Source of the DNA: Candidatus Saccharibacteria bacterium HGW-Saccharibacteria-1
Lineage (GTDB): Bacteria > Patescibacteriota > Saccharimonadia > Saccharimonadales > Saccharimonadaceae
Assembly (NCBI GenBank): GCA_002839415.1
Contig: PGXZ01000009.1
Location: 1 to 50,534, forward strand
Direction: 5' to 3'
DNA: 50,534 bases
In this document: positions 1 to 8,560 of the stretch, one piece after another
Layout: the number at the start of each line of letters is the position of its first letter
Numbering within the stretch: the stretch's first letter is position 1
The notes under the pieces: model-generated
Databases searched by the model: none
What the model was told of the DNA's origin: nothing
Seen by the model: the letters and a program-made list of their open reading frames with translations, nothing else
Program-made: the position numbers and the translations under genes

Positions 1-99
1 AACCTACGAGCTGATGCTTACATGTGGTCTTATGAGAGGGCTAAAAAATCTAGTGTTATTAAATCGGTTTATACGGTTGAGTTGGCTCCTAGGTTTTAG
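1..99 (+). CDS. C-terminal end of an unknown protein (cut by window edge)
   Basis: An open frame enters from the left edge and ends at TAG (97-99), giving 32 residues that finish in VELAPRF. Nothing in this tail is diagnostic. It lies 65 bases before pilM on the same strand, so it could be an upstream pilus-locus gene, but a promoter sits between them and the link is only positional. Confidence 0.55.
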   Translation, partial: NLRADAYMWSYERAKKSSVIKSVYTVELAPRF

Positions 100-124
100 A
101 TATAACGAATATTAAATTTAGTAG

Positions 125-154
125 TTGCTTTTATTGTTAATGCTTATGTATAAT
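125..154 (+). promoter_or_regulatory. Promoter of the pilM operon
   Basis: TTGCTT (125-130), an 18-base spacer and a perfect TATAAT (149-154). The expected start of transcription (about 161) lies only a few bases before the ATG at 165, so the pilM mRNA would have almost no leader and would lose most of the GGGAGG at 155-160. Confidence 0.6.
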
Positions 155-164
155 GGGAGGTAAT

Positions 165-1211
165 ATGATATCACTAAAGGGAACGGGCGACTTTTTTGCA
201 CTAGACATAGGCACGAATGCTGTACGTGTTGTACAACTTTCTGCTGTAGGTCCAGATAATTGGAACTTATTGCACTATGGCTATGCACCAGTAGACGAAA
301 AAATTACAAGTAGCAACTCAGTAGAAGGAATGCGTAAGCTAGGCGAGGCGATAATGACAGCCGTCGGTCAAAGCGGTATAAAAGAAAAAAATGTCGTTAT
401 TGGCTTGCCTTCAAACAAAACATTTACGACCGTAGTTGATGTTCCAACTATGAGCGAAGCTGAACTTAGGAGTACTATAAAATATCAGGCGGACCAATAC
501 ATTCCGATGTCAATTGAAGATGCTAAAGTTGACTGGGCTTTGCTCGGCCAATCACTTCATGATCCAAAACAACAAGAAGTCTTACTTGCCAGTACGGCTA
601 ATTCCTACTCTGAAGAGAGATTGGAATTTGTCGAATCGCTTGGTTTTAATGTAATTGCAGCAGAGCCTGATCCAATTGCCATGATTCGCTCTCTTTTGCC
701 ATCTGGCATAAAGGACGCAAGACTGATTATTGATATGGGAGAAAGGTCGACCGATCTGGCTATTACATTTGGCGACTCCCCAAGATTAGTTAGGACAATC
801 CCAACTGGACTAAGATCAGTTGTTCGAGCGGCTGCACAAAATCTCAACGTCCAAGATGACCAGGCAAGACAATTTATTCTGAAATTCGGGCTAGCTCCTG
901 ACAAGCTTGATGGACAAGTTTATCGTTCGGTTGAGGCAATGTTAGATAATTTTGCAGCAGAATTGGTTAAATCGATTAAGTTTTTCCAGACTCGTTACCC
1001 GAATACTTCTGTCGGTGGAATCTTGTTATCTGGTTATTCAGCGGTCGTACCTCAGTTTGGTGATTATATTTCTGCCAAGACTAGTGTAGCTTCTAGCGCT
1101 GCAAACCCTTGGCAAAAGGTTAGAGTTTCTCAGGCGGATCAACAACAACTTGGTACGATAGCGTCTGAATTCGCAACAGTAATTGGACTTGCTCAAAGGA
1201 CGAATAAATAA
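165..1211 (+). CDS. pilM: Type IV pilus assembly protein PilM (actin-like ATPase)
   Basis: PilM is a cytoplasmic actin-fold ATPase that binds the N-terminus of PilN and links the pilus motor to the inner membrane platform. The protein of about 348 residues opens with the actin-like phosphate-1 motif ALDIGTNAVRVVQL and has a second nucleotide-binding strand, LIIDMGERSTDLAI, near residue 190. Both are typical of the PilM/FtsA group. An ATG at 153 is in frame but overlaps the -10 box, and the ATG at 165 follows GGGAGG, so 165 is preferred. The stop codon overlaps the pilN start (ATAATG), which suggests translational coupling. First gene of the pilM-N-O group. Confidence 0.88.
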   Translation: MISLKGTGDFFALDIGTNAVRVVQLSAVGPDNWNLLHYGYAPVDEKITSSNSVEGMRKLGEAIMTAVGQSGIKEKNVVIGLPSNKTFTTVVDVPTMSEAELRSTIKYQADQYIPMSIEDAKVDWALLGQSLHDPKQQEVLLASTANSYSEERLEFVESLGFNVIAAEPDPIAMIRSLLPSGIKDARLIIDMGERSTDLAITFGDSPRLVRTIPTGLRSVVRAAAQNLNVQDDQARQFILKFGLAPDKLDGQVYRSVEAMLDNFAAELVKSIKFFQTRYPNTSVGGILLSGYSAVVPQFGDYISAKTSVASSAANPWQKVRVSQADQQQLGTIASEFATVIGLAQRTNK

Positions 1212-1942
1212 TGATAGAAATTAACCTAGTCCCGGACGTCAAACAAGAACTAATAAAGGCACAGCAGGTTCGCGCTACTGTCATGATGGTTTCAATGATA
1301 GTTGGTGCAGCCTCTATCGGCATAGTTACCCTGCTAGCTTTATATGTCTTCACTGTACAGACTGTTAGGGGTGCTCTGGTGGATAATGGCATAAAAACCG
1401 AAAGTAAGGCCTTGACTGATGTTGAAGATATTTCAAAAACATTGACAATTCAAAACCAGCTTACTAAAATATCAAATTTGAACAGCAACAAAAAGATAAC
1501 ATCAAGGATATTTTCTGTTCTAACCGCTATTATTCCACCTGAACCCAATGTTGTTAAATTTTCGACAATAAAACTTGATACTGCTACGAATACGATAAAA
1601 ATTGACGGTCAGGCTTCGAATAGCTATGCGGCACTCGAAGTCTTTAAAAAGACAATCGAAGGCGCAAAGGTCAAGTTTAAGTCTAGTTCTGATGATAAAG
1701 AATATACTAATGTAACGTTAGCGTCAGAAATTAGCACTAAAGATGTTAGCTATGGCCAAGATTCTTCCGGAAAAAAGGTTCTTAGGTTTACAATTAGCTT
1801 TAAATGCGCTGAAGAGACCTTCAGTCAAGCTTCAAAAGATTTATCAGTTGCTGTGTCGGCTAAAGGCGATGTCACTGACTCTAAGTTAGGCGTTCCGAAT
1901 ATATTTACTAATCGTGCTAAAGATATTACGGAGGATAAGTAG
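1211..1942 (+). CDS. pilN: Type IV pilus assembly protein PilN
   Basis: PilN is the bitopic inner-membrane partner of PilM and PilO. The N-terminus MIEINLVPD matches the conserved INLLP-type PilM-binding motif. One transmembrane helix follows at about residues 25-50, then a coiled-coil-prone stretch and a ferredoxin-like periplasmic-type domain. At 243 residues it is somewhat longer than the usual 180-220. The start overlaps the pilM stop and pilO begins 1 base after its stop. The N-terminal motif, topology and gene order all agree. Confidence 0.85.
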   Translation: MIEINLVPDVKQELIKAQQVRATVMMVSMIVGAASIGIVTLLALYVFTVQTVRGALVDNGIKTESKALTDVEDISKTLTIQNQLTKISNLNSNKKITSRIFSVLTAIIPPEPNVVKFSTIKLDTATNTIKIDGQASNSYAALEVFKKTIEGAKVKFKSSSDDKEYTNVTLASEISTKDVSYGQDSSGKKVLRFTISFKCAEETFSQASKDLSVAVSAKGDVTDSKLGVPNIFTNRAKDITEDK

Positions 1943-1943
1943 T

Positions 1944-2657
1944 ATGCAGCCAAATATCAAAGGCGTAGCTGTACGAAAACGAACGCAAATAGAGGCGACT
2001 AATAAGACTATGTTTTTATGGGTAGCGGGGGCTTCTGTTTTGCTTGGTTTTGCGCTAGTAGGAGCAATATTTCTAACGCAAATGCTGCTGTTTAATGAAA
2101 AGGTTTTACATGAAAAAGATATAACTCTAAAAACTTTAAAGACAAACATTGTCAATATTAAAGAACTTGAGTCAAAAGTTAGAATCCTTGATACGAACCA
2201 AGCTTTGATGGACGCAAGGTCGACACCTGAAGAGCAGGCGATACGAGTAGTTCTAGATGCCTTGCCCTCTGAAGCTAACTCTCCAGCCCTAGGTTCGTCA
2301 CTGCAGAACAAATTGTTATTTGGCATTGATGGCTTCGAACTAGACAAATTACAAGTTGATCCAGTTGTAGGTATTGAAACGCTAGATGAATCTGGGACAG
2401 GTACTTCTATTTCAGCTGGAGAAAATACAATCAGCCTAAGCTTTACTGGCACATCAGGAGATGGACGCGGGGCAACACCCTTGCAGCTTGTGTTAGAAAA
2501 TATCGAAAAGTCGATTCGAACAATACATGTCTCAACCCTGATAGTTGAAGATCAGACGCAAGATGGTGGAGAACAACGGCTAATGCTAACGGTAGGTGCC
2601 AATGCCTTCTATGAGCCAGCGGTACAAGTAAAACTAGAGGATAAAACGGTAAAATAA
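1944..2657 (+). CDS. pilO: PilO-like pilus alignment-complex protein
   Basis: A bitopic membrane protein of 237 residues: a short basic N-terminus, one transmembrane helix at about residues 20-45, a coiled coil (residues 50-75) and an extracytoplasmic alpha/beta domain. This is the PilO plan, and PilO pairs with PilN. Sequence identity to PilO is not obvious, so the name rests on topology and position. The frame is open from a GTG at 1914, but GGAGG at 1929-1933 sits correctly for the ATG at 1944, just after the pilN stop, so that start is chosen. The stop overlaps the next start (ATAATG). Confidence 0.75.
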   Translation: MQPNIKGVAVRKRTQIEATNKTMFLWVAGASVLLGFALVGAIFLTQMLLFNEKVLHEKDITLKTLKTNIVNIKELESKVRILDTNQALMDARSTPEEQAIRVVLDALPSEANSPALGSSLQNKLLFGIDGFELDKLQVDPVVGIETLDESGTGTSISAGENTISLSFTGTSGDGRGATPLQLVLENIEKSIRTIHVSTLIVEDQTQDGGEQRLMLTVGANAFYEPAVQVKLEDKTVK

Positions 2658-2878
2658 TGAAAAAATCAGATATTGCGATGTTAATCCTAATTGCCTCCGT
2701 AAGTGTTATTGTTGCATTTTTTGTAGCAAAAGCGATTTTTGGTGATGTTTACAGTGGTAGCGCAAAGGTTAAGACTATAAGAGCTATTAGTTCTGAAGTG
2801 GTAGAGCCAAGTTCTGAGGTTTTTAACAAAAGCGCGATAAACCCAGTTGTCCAAGTTCAAATAAATGGAACAAAATAG
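2657..2878 (+). CDS. Small bitopic membrane protein of the pilus operon
   Basis: A 73-residue protein with a KK start, one transmembrane helix at about residues 7-28, and a short polar tail ending in VQVQINGTK. It occupies the place where pilP stands in many pilMNOP operons, but it is far shorter than PilP, has no lipobox and shows no recognisable PilP domain. It may be a reduced functional counterpart in an organism with a single membrane. It overlaps the pilO stop and is followed 9 bases later by pilB, so it is co-transcribed. Confidence 0.7.
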   Translation: MKKSDIAMLILIASVSVIVAFFVAKAIFGDVYSGSAKVKTIRAISSEVVEPSSEVFNKSAINPVVQVQINGTK

Positions 2879-2887
2879 GTTTAGCCA

Positions 2888-4651
2888 ATGCCGCTACTTA
2901 CACCTGACACACAAGTAAAGCTTGTCGACCTGTTGGTTGACGAGGGTTTAGTATGTAGAGAAACCTTAGACGCCGCTCAAGATGACGCGATAAAACAAAG
3001 CAAACCTTTGCTCGGTTATTTGACAGAGCAAAAAATTGTCGATGATGAGTTGCTGACGCACGCTATTGCACAGGTTTCGGGCGTGCCTTATGTAAATTTA
3101 TCTAATAGTATAATAGACCAAAGCATACTTAGTTTACTACCCGAGGATATCGCCGAAAGGTTTATGGCAGTGCCGCTTGCGGAAGTTCAAAATCGTTTAG
3201 CTGTTGCTATGATTGATGCAAATAACGTTCAGGCGGTTGATTATCTAGCTAATCGTATCGAGAGGCCCTTGAAAGTGTTTATGGCCTCTGAAACAGGTGT
3301 TAGCCATGTTTTAAGCCAATATAAGACCGACTTGTCAAGCGTTGACGAAGCTGCTGAAGTTAGTCGAATGGAGGCTGCTCAAGAAAATAATCGTGAAATT
3401 AAAACAATTGTTCAAGATTCGCCAATTAGTAAAGCCTTGAGTACAATCCTGGAATATGCCATGAAATCTCGGGCCAGCGATATTCATATTGAACCACTTG
3501 AGGGCTCGCTCAAAATTAGATGTCGAGTTGACGGAATGTTGCGTGAAATTATGCAACTACCTAAAAGTATTGAACCCGCTTTGATTAGCCGAATAAAAAT
3601 TTTATCCAATTTAAAGATAGACGAACATCGAATACCGCAAGATGGTCAGTTTGCCGTTAAAGTCGCCGACAAGGAAGTTGATCTTCGTATTGCAATTAGT
3701 CCAGTCATTTGGGGCGAACAAGTGGTCATTCGTTTGCTAGATAAATCCGGAAATTCATTCGATCTCGAGGAGATGGGTTATGCAGGACGGGCACTCAGGG
3801 CGATTCGCAAGGGTATTAAGCGGCCAAATGGAATGGTGCTGACATCGGGTCCGACTGGTAGTGGTAAATCAACTAGTTTATACGCTTTGATTAAAGAGAT
3901 TAAGGATAATAGTGTAAATATAGTTACGCTCGAAGATCCAGTTGAATATAAAATGGACGGAGTGAATCAAATTCAAGTTAATGCCGATGTTGGACTAACG
4001 TTTGCAAATGGCTTACGATCTATTCTGCGTCAAGACCCTGACGTCGTGATGGTTGGTGAGATTCGCGATAGTGAAACGGCAAACCTTGCGGTTCAAGCTG
4101 CGCTTACTGGGCACTTAGTCTTCAGTACTCTGCACACAAATAGTGCCGCTGGAGTTCTTCCTCGATTACTTGACATGGGTATAGAGCCATTTTTAATTGC
4201 TAGTACAGTAAATACTATTATTGGTCAGCGATTGGTTCGTAAGATTGCAAAAAAGCGTGAGATTTATCAGTCGAATCCAATTGAAACTCAAAATATTGTA
4301 TCGACTATTGGTCATTTATTACCAAAGACTCAGGATGACGTCGCTAGGGTTTCTCAAGATTTGGGGTATAAGGACTTGCCACTTACTAGCCAAAGCGATT
4401 ATACTTTAGCTAAGGGCATCGATAGTCCTCAAACCCCCAGAGGTTATAGTGGTAGACAAGGTTTATATGAAGTCATGGATGTAAACGAAAGTATACAGAA
4501 CTTAATTATAGCCAGGGCAACAAGCGCAGAAATTCAAAAACAAGCTCAGAAAAATGGCATGGTAACCATGCGACAAGATGGCTACATGAAGGTTTTAGAG
4601 GGTTTTACGACTATCGAAGAAGTAAATCGAGTTACATCAGATACAGCATAG
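2888..4651 (+). CDS. pilB: Pilus extension ATPase PilB
   Basis: PilB is the hexameric cytoplasmic ATPase that powers pilin polymerisation. The 587 residues comprise an N-terminal MshE-like/GspE N-domain (about 1-150) and a GspE core with Walker A GPTGSGKSTS (about residue 320), the Asp box (LEDPVEY), the atypical Walker B DPDVVMVGEIRD and the His box FSTLHTNSA. The zinc-binding tetracysteine usual in PilB/GspE is absent: after GQRLVRKI the expected cysteines are replaced by KKREIYQ. It lies between the 73-residue gene and pilT, and reads with them. Confidence 0.95.
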   Translation: MPLLTPDTQVKLVDLLVDEGLVCRETLDAAQDDAIKQSKPLLGYLTEQKIVDDELLTHAIAQVSGVPYVNLSNSIIDQSILSLLPEDIAERFMAVPLAEVQNRLAVAMIDANNVQAVDYLANRIERPLKVFMASETGVSHVLSQYKTDLSSVDEAAEVSRMEAAQENNREIKTIVQDSPISKALSTILEYAMKSRASDIHIEPLEGSLKIRCRVDGMLREIMQLPKSIEPALISRIKILSNLKIDEHRIPQDGQFAVKVADKEVDLRIAISPVIWGEQVVIRLLDKSGNSFDLEEMGYAGRALRAIRKGIKRPNGMVLTSGPTGSGKSTSLYALIKEIKDNSVNIVTLEDPVEYKMDGVNQIQVNADVGLTFANGLRSILRQDPDVVMVGEIRDSETANLAVQAALTGHLVFSTLHTNSAAGVLPRLLDMGIEPFLIASTVNTIIGQRLVRKIAKKREIYQSNPIETQNIVSTIGHLLPKTQDDVARVSQDLGYKDLPLTSQSDYTLAKGIDSPQTPRGYSGRQGLYEVMDVNESIQNLIIARATSAEIQKQAQKNGMVTMRQDGYMKVLEGFTTIEEVNRVTSDTA

Positions 4652-4666
4652 AAGGGTGGAGATAAA

Positions 4667-5737
4667 ATGAACAATCAAGAGTTAAGAATAGAAATATTAT
4701 TAGAGGAAGTGGTACGAAAAAAAGCATCGGACTTACACCTTCAGGTTGGTTTGCCGCCGATGATTCGCATCGACGGTGCTTTAATGCCGATAATGGGCAT
4801 AAACTCACTTGACGAACAAATGGTCGAGGCTTTGGTCTTTGCAATTCTCGACCAAGACCAGCGTCAGATATTATTAAAAGATAAAGAGTTTGATTTTAGC
4901 TTTGCGTTCGGCACGCTAGGTCGTTTTCGCGTTAACGCTTATCACGAGCGCGGTAACCTTGCAGCTGCACTTAGGTTAATACCTAACGAAATCAAGACTG
5001 CCACTGAGCTAGGTCTACCAAATGTTGTTATGAATTTCGCTGATTACCCAAGAGGTTTAGTTCTTATTACTGGGCCAACTGGTAGCGGAAAATCAACAAC
5101 ACTCGCAGCTCTTGTCGACAAAATCAATAGTGAGCGGGCTCAGCATATTATTACTATAGAAGATCCCATTGAGTTTACTCATAAATCAAAAAAATCAGTC
5201 GTCGTTCAACGTGAAGTTCACTACGATACATATAGCTTTAGCGCGGCGCTTCGTTCGAGTTTGCGTCAAGACCCTGATGTTGTCTTGATTGGTGAGATGC
5301 GTGACCTTGAAACTATTAGCGCCGCCATTACGATTGCTGAAACGGGGCACTTGGTGTTTGCGACGCTACACACAAACAGCGCTTCGCAATCTATTGACCG
5401 TATGATTGATGTATTTCCGCCACACCAACAGCCGCAAATTCGTGCTCAATTGTCTAACATTTTGATGGCAATTTGTTCACAGCGCCTAATTCCTGCAATC
5501 GGCGGCGGTCGAGTAGCGGCAGCCGAAGTCCTAGTTACAAATCCTGCAGTTAGAAATATTATTCGCGAAGGCAAATCGCATCAACTTGACGCGGTTATTC
5601 AGACTGGCGCCGACCAAGGCATGCAAACGATGGATCGAACTTTAGTCAATATGGTTCAAAGTGGCATTATCACTTATGATAACGCCTATGAAGTTGCAGT
5701 TGACTTGGTTGAATTTGAGAGATTAATGAGGGGTTAA
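4667..5737 (+). CDS. pilT: Pilus retraction ATPase PilT
   Basis: PilT depolymerises the pilus and drives twitching or pulling. The 356 residues match the family length. Walker A GPTGSGKSTT is at about residue 135, Walker B at DPDVVLIGEMRD, the His box at FATLHTNSA, and the PilT signature region reads VRNIIREGKSHQ (AIRNLIRE in typical PilT). A GGTGGAG ribosome-binding site lies 5-11 bases before the ATG. Having both pilB and pilT implies a pilus that extends and retracts. pilC follows after 3 bases. Confidence 0.95.
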   Translation: MNNQELRIEILLEEVVRKKASDLHLQVGLPPMIRIDGALMPIMGINSLDEQMVEALVFAILDQDQRQILLKDKEFDFSFAFGTLGRFRVNAYHERGNLAAALRLIPNEIKTATELGLPNVVMNFADYPRGLVLITGPTGSGKSTTLAALVDKINSERAQHIITIEDPIEFTHKSKKSVVVQREVHYDTYSFSAALRSSLRQDPDVVLIGEMRDLETISAAITIAETGHLVFATLHTNSASQSIDRMIDVFPPHQQPQIRAQLSNILMAICSQRLIPAIGGGRVAAAEVLVTNPAVRNIIREGKSHQLDAVIQTGADQGMQTMDRTLVNMVQSGIITYDNAYEVAVDLVEFERLMRG

Positions 5738-5740
5738 TAA

Positions 5741-6943
5741 ATGAAAAAGTTTTCATACGAGGCGAGAGACCAATCGACTAATAAAATCACCAAGGCTACT
5801 GTCCAGGCTGATACCGAGACTGCTGCGGCAAAGTTACTAATTAGTCAGGGTATGACGCCTTTAAATATTAAGGAGCTAAACCAAGACGATAACTTTATAT
5901 CAAAAATAACCGGGCGTATAACTACCAAGGATAAAATTGTTTTTACGCGCCAATTAGCAACTTTGATTGGGGCAGGCTTGCCACTATCTCAAAGCTTGAG
6001 TACAGTGTTAGATCAAACCGAAAATAAACAACTCCAAGCTATTGTTCAAGAAATCTCAGCTGGCGTCGAGGGTGGAAAAACTTTATCTGAATCGTTTGCA
6101 AAGCATCCTGAAGTTTTTGACCCAGTATTTTTATCATTGGTTGGTGCCGGTGAAATATCCGGAACGCTCGATGACGCCTTGCAACGAGTTGCTAATCAGC
6201 AAGAAAAAGATGCTGCTATTATGAGTAAAATTAAGGGCGCTTTAACCTATCCGATTATCGTTTTAGTGGTTATCTTTGGCGTTATGGCTTTTATGTTATT
6301 TACGGTCGTTCCTCAGGTAGAGAAGCTGTACCATGACTTAAAAAAATCGTTACCATTTTTGACTAAAATTATGGTAGATGCTGCTAATTTTCTTACTAAT
6401 TTTTGGTGGTTAGCTATTCTTATCTCCGCTGCAGCCATATTCTTCCTTGTTCAATTCATGAAGACCGAGTCAGGCATTAAAATTATGGATAATTTTAAAT
6501 TAAACGTGCCAATCTTTGGTCAAATGTTTAGAAAGTTGTACATGGCCCGATTTATGCGTACTGGTCAGACGCTACTAAGTACTGGTGTGAGCATGTTGGA
6601 TATGCTTGGTATAACAGCAAAAGCTGTTAATAACTCGGTTATTAGCGCTAGTATTTTAAGAGCTGCCGAAAAGGTCAAGGGTGGTAAAGCGCTGTCTGTT
6701 GCAATTCAGCCTGAAGAGTATATATTAAGCCTGGTTCCGCAGATGATAAAGATCGGTGAACAATCAGGCCGTATTGACGAGATGATGGGTAAAACAGCCC
6801 AGGTATTCGAGGATGAGCTCGATAACCAGATCAAGAACATATCAACTGCGATCGAGCCAGTATTGATGGTTGTTTTGGCGCTTGTTGCTGGTAGTATGGT
6901 GGCTGCTATTCTCTTACCGATTTATAGCTTAGTAAACGGATAA
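5741..6943 (+). CDS. pilC: Inner-membrane platform protein PilC
   Basis: PilC (GspF family) is the polytopic protein on which PilB and PilT act. The 400 residues have an N-terminal FSYEARD start typical of GspF/PilC, two repeats of the GspF helical domain (about 65-190 and 270-395) and three or more transmembrane segments, including a C-terminal one ending in YSLVNG. FTRQLATLIGAGLPL and MARFMRTGQTLLSTGVSM are the repeat starts. Last gene of the assembly block; a 111-base gap then leads to the pilin. Confidence 0.93.
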   Translation: MKKFSYEARDQSTNKITKATVQADTETAAAKLLISQGMTPLNIKELNQDDNFISKITGRITTKDKIVFTRQLATLIGAGLPLSQSLSTVLDQTENKQLQAIVQEISAGVEGGKTLSESFAKHPEVFDPVFLSLVGAGEISGTLDDALQRVANQQEKDAAIMSKIKGALTYPIIVLVVIFGVMAFMLFTVVPQVEKLYHDLKKSLPFLTKIMVDAANFLTNFWWLAILISAAAIFFLVQFMKTESGIKIMDNFKLNVPIFGQMFRKLYMARFMRTGQTLLSTGVSMLDMLGITAKAVNNSVISASILRAAEKVKGGKALSVAIQPEEYILSLVPQMIKIGEQSGRIDEMMGKTAQVFEDELDNQIKNISTAIEPVLMVVLALVAGSMVAAILLPIYSLVNG

Positions 6944-6966
6944 ATTGGAAAGTCGAGATTAATATA

Positions 6967-6995
6967 TGGACATATCATTAAACGTGTAGTAGTAT
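6967..6995 (+). promoter_or_regulatory. Possible promoter of the pilin gene
   Basis: TGGACA (6967-6972), a 17-base spacer and TAGTAT (6990-6995). The start would fall about 7002, leaving a leader of about 50 bases that carries AAAGGTGG ahead of the pilin ATG. The match is moderate, but a separate promoter is expected because pilin must be made in excess and a terminator follows the gene directly. Confidence 0.4.
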
Positions 6996-7054
6996 AAGCA
7001 TAAGCGAAAAAATATTTAGCGAAAAAAGTTTATTAGAAAGGTGGAAAAGTTCTT

Positions 7055-7558
7055 ATGAACACCAAAAAAGAAGCAAAGGGATTTACAATTATTGAGGTCG
7101 TCTTAGTCTTGGCTATTGCCGGATTGATTTTCTTGATGGTATTTATTGCATTACCAGCATTACAACGCAACCAACGCGATACGCAACGTAAAAATGACCT
7201 TAGTAGGTTACAGACAGCTATCACTAGCTATACGTCGAATAATAGGGGCGCTTTACCGGCAACAGCGGCTGCTTGGGGTACATTCGTAACTAACTACGTT
7301 ACTATAAATGGCAATGACTCTTTTATTGATCCACTAGGAAACGTTGGTGCTCAGACAGCGATGTATCAACTTACGGCAAGTGTCGTGACTCCGCTTACCG
7401 GAAGCTTTTCTAGTACCACTAACCAGAATATTATCTTTTATTCAGTTGGTGCTACTTGTGGTACTAGTGGCGACACTATTGTCACTGGCGCCGGTGCTCG
7501 TAAGGTCGCTTTCCGCATGTACCTTGAAGGCGGTGGAATTACCTGCGTAAATAATTAG
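7055..7558 (+). CDS. Type IV pilin (probable major subunit)
   Basis: This 167-residue prepilin has a short basic leader cut after Gly in the class III motif KG/FTIIE. The mature protein keeps Phe1 and Glu5 and starts with the hydrophobic helix that packs in the fibre core. Polar residues QRNQRDTQRK follow, then a globular domain with two cysteines (CGTSG and the near-terminal TCVNN) that could form the C-terminal disulphide loop. It has its own promoter and terminator, which is why it is called the major pilin. It is cleaved by PilD encoded just downstream. Confidence 0.88.
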   Translation: MNTKKEAKGFTIIEVVLVLAIAGLIFLMVFIALPALQRNQRDTQRKNDLSRLQTAITSYTSNNRGALPATAAAWGTFVTNYVTINGNDSFIDPLGNVGAQTAMYQLTASVVTPLTGSFSSTTNQNIIFYSVGATCGTSGDTIVTGAGARKVAFRMYLEGGGITCVNN

Positions 7559-7574
7559 TATTAACTAAGACATT

Positions 7575-7614
7575 GAATAGCCCAATGCGGTGAAGTGCAT
7601 GGGCTATTCTTTTT
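7575..7614 (+). terminator. Intrinsic terminator after the pilin
   Basis: The arms GAATAGCCCA (7575-7584) and TGGGCTATTC (7600-7609) pair over 10 bases and are followed by TTTTT. It isolates the pilin transcript from pilD. Confidence 0.88.
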
Positions 7615-7628
7615 ATAGCAATTTAAGG

Positions 7629-7634
7629 TATGAT
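7629..7634 (+). promoter_or_regulatory. -10 box of the prepilin peptidase gene (leaderless)
   Basis: TATGAT lies 7 bases before the ATG at 7642, so transcription would begin at or next to the start codon. No ribosome-binding site lies between them. The -35 region overlaps the pilin terminator. Confidence 0.55.
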
Positions 7635-7641
7635 AGTGCTT

Positions 7642-8520
7642 ATGGAACAATTTATAATTTATTTATCTTTAATATTGACGGGGCTTTGTTTGGGCAGTTT
7701 TGCGGGTGCATTGATGTGGAGGTTAAGGGCTCATCAACTCGAACAAGACAAGGCGAATAGCGAGCCAGTTGATTCAAAAGAATACAAACGACTGAAAAGA
7801 ATAATCAATAAGTCGGTTTTAAGCGATAGGTCTCAGTGTCTAAGTTGCGCCTACGAGCTTAAGTGGTATGATTTAATACCTTTGATTAGCTGGATATCTA
7901 TTGGTGGTCGATGTCGAAAGTGTCGTGTGCCTATTGGCAAGTTAGAGCCTTTGATTGAACTTGGCGTTGCAGTCTTTTTTGTGCTATCGTATATGTTTTG
8001 GCCTTATCCTTTAAATGATATATTAGGGATTGTAAGATTTGTCCTGTGGCTTTCTGCCGGTGTCGGTTTGGCGACATTGTTTGCGTACGATGCTAAATGG
8101 TATCTATTGCCAGATAAGCTTAATTTTATAGTTATTGGAATTGGTTTTGTTAGCGCATCTTTAGTTGTGTTAATATCTCAAGATAAGTTTAGTCAGCTTT
8201 TTGAAATAGCTGGGTCAATTATGATATTAAGTGGCCTATATTTCATTATTTACCAGCTTTCGAAAGGTAATTGGATAGGCTTTGGAGACATAAAGCTTGG
8301 CTTGGGGCTAGCTTTATTGCTTGCTGATTGGAAACTAGCCTTCGTTGCTTTATTTGCAGCAAATCTATTAGGTTGCATTATCGTGGTTCCATTGATGGTA
8401 TATAAAAAGCTTAAACGTGATTCTCATGTACCGTTTGGTCCGATGCTGATAGGTGGTTTTGTAATTGCCGGTCTTTTTGGAAGCTATATTGTAAATTTTT
8501 ATCTATCTTTTCTTATATAA
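7642..8520 (+). CDS. pilD: Prepilin peptidase / N-methyltransferase PilD
   Basis: PilD is a polytopic aspartyl protease that cuts prepilin leaders after Gly and methylates the new N-terminus. The 292 residues contain the N-terminal GSFAGALMWRL segment, the two CxxC pairs of the methylase domain (CLSCAYELKWYDLIPLISW and CRKC), and both protease aspartates, in FAYDAKWYLLPDKLNF and WIGFGDIKLG (the GxGD motif). About seven or eight transmembrane helices follow. An ATG at 7630 is in frame but lies inside the -10 box, so 7642 is taken as the start. It serves all the pilins in this locus. Confidence 0.93.
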   Translation: MEQFIIYLSLILTGLCLGSFAGALMWRLRAHQLEQDKANSEPVDSKEYKRLKRIINKSVLSDRSQCLSCAYELKWYDLIPLISWISIGGRCRKCRVPIGKLEPLIELGVAVFFVLSYMFWPYPLNDILGIVRFVLWLSAGVGLATLFAYDAKWYLLPDKLNFIVIGIGFVSASLVVLISQDKFSQLFEIAGSIMILSGLYFIIYQLSKGNWIGFGDIKLGLGLALLLADWKLAFVALFAANLLGCIIVVPLMVYKKLKRDSHVPFGPMLIGGFVIAGLFGSYIVNFYLSFLI

Positions 8521-8545
8521 TACTGTACGAATAATCTGCTTATGC

Positions 8546-8551
8546 TATAAT
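8546..8551 (+). promoter_or_regulatory. Extended -10 box of the minor pilin operon
   Basis: TGC immediately precedes TATAAT, making a TGn-extended -10 box. The ATG at 8561 is 9 bases downstream, so the message would be leaderless or carry only 2-3 bases. The next four genes overlap or nearly touch and should be read from here. Confidence 0.65.
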
Positions 8552-8560
8552 CATAAGCAA

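Noticed and set aside
605-904. Reverse open frame within pilM, and similar antisense frames across pilus, GT2 and gyr genes
   Set aside because: They are shadows of strongly supported genes on the other strand, with no promoters or ribosome-binding sites.
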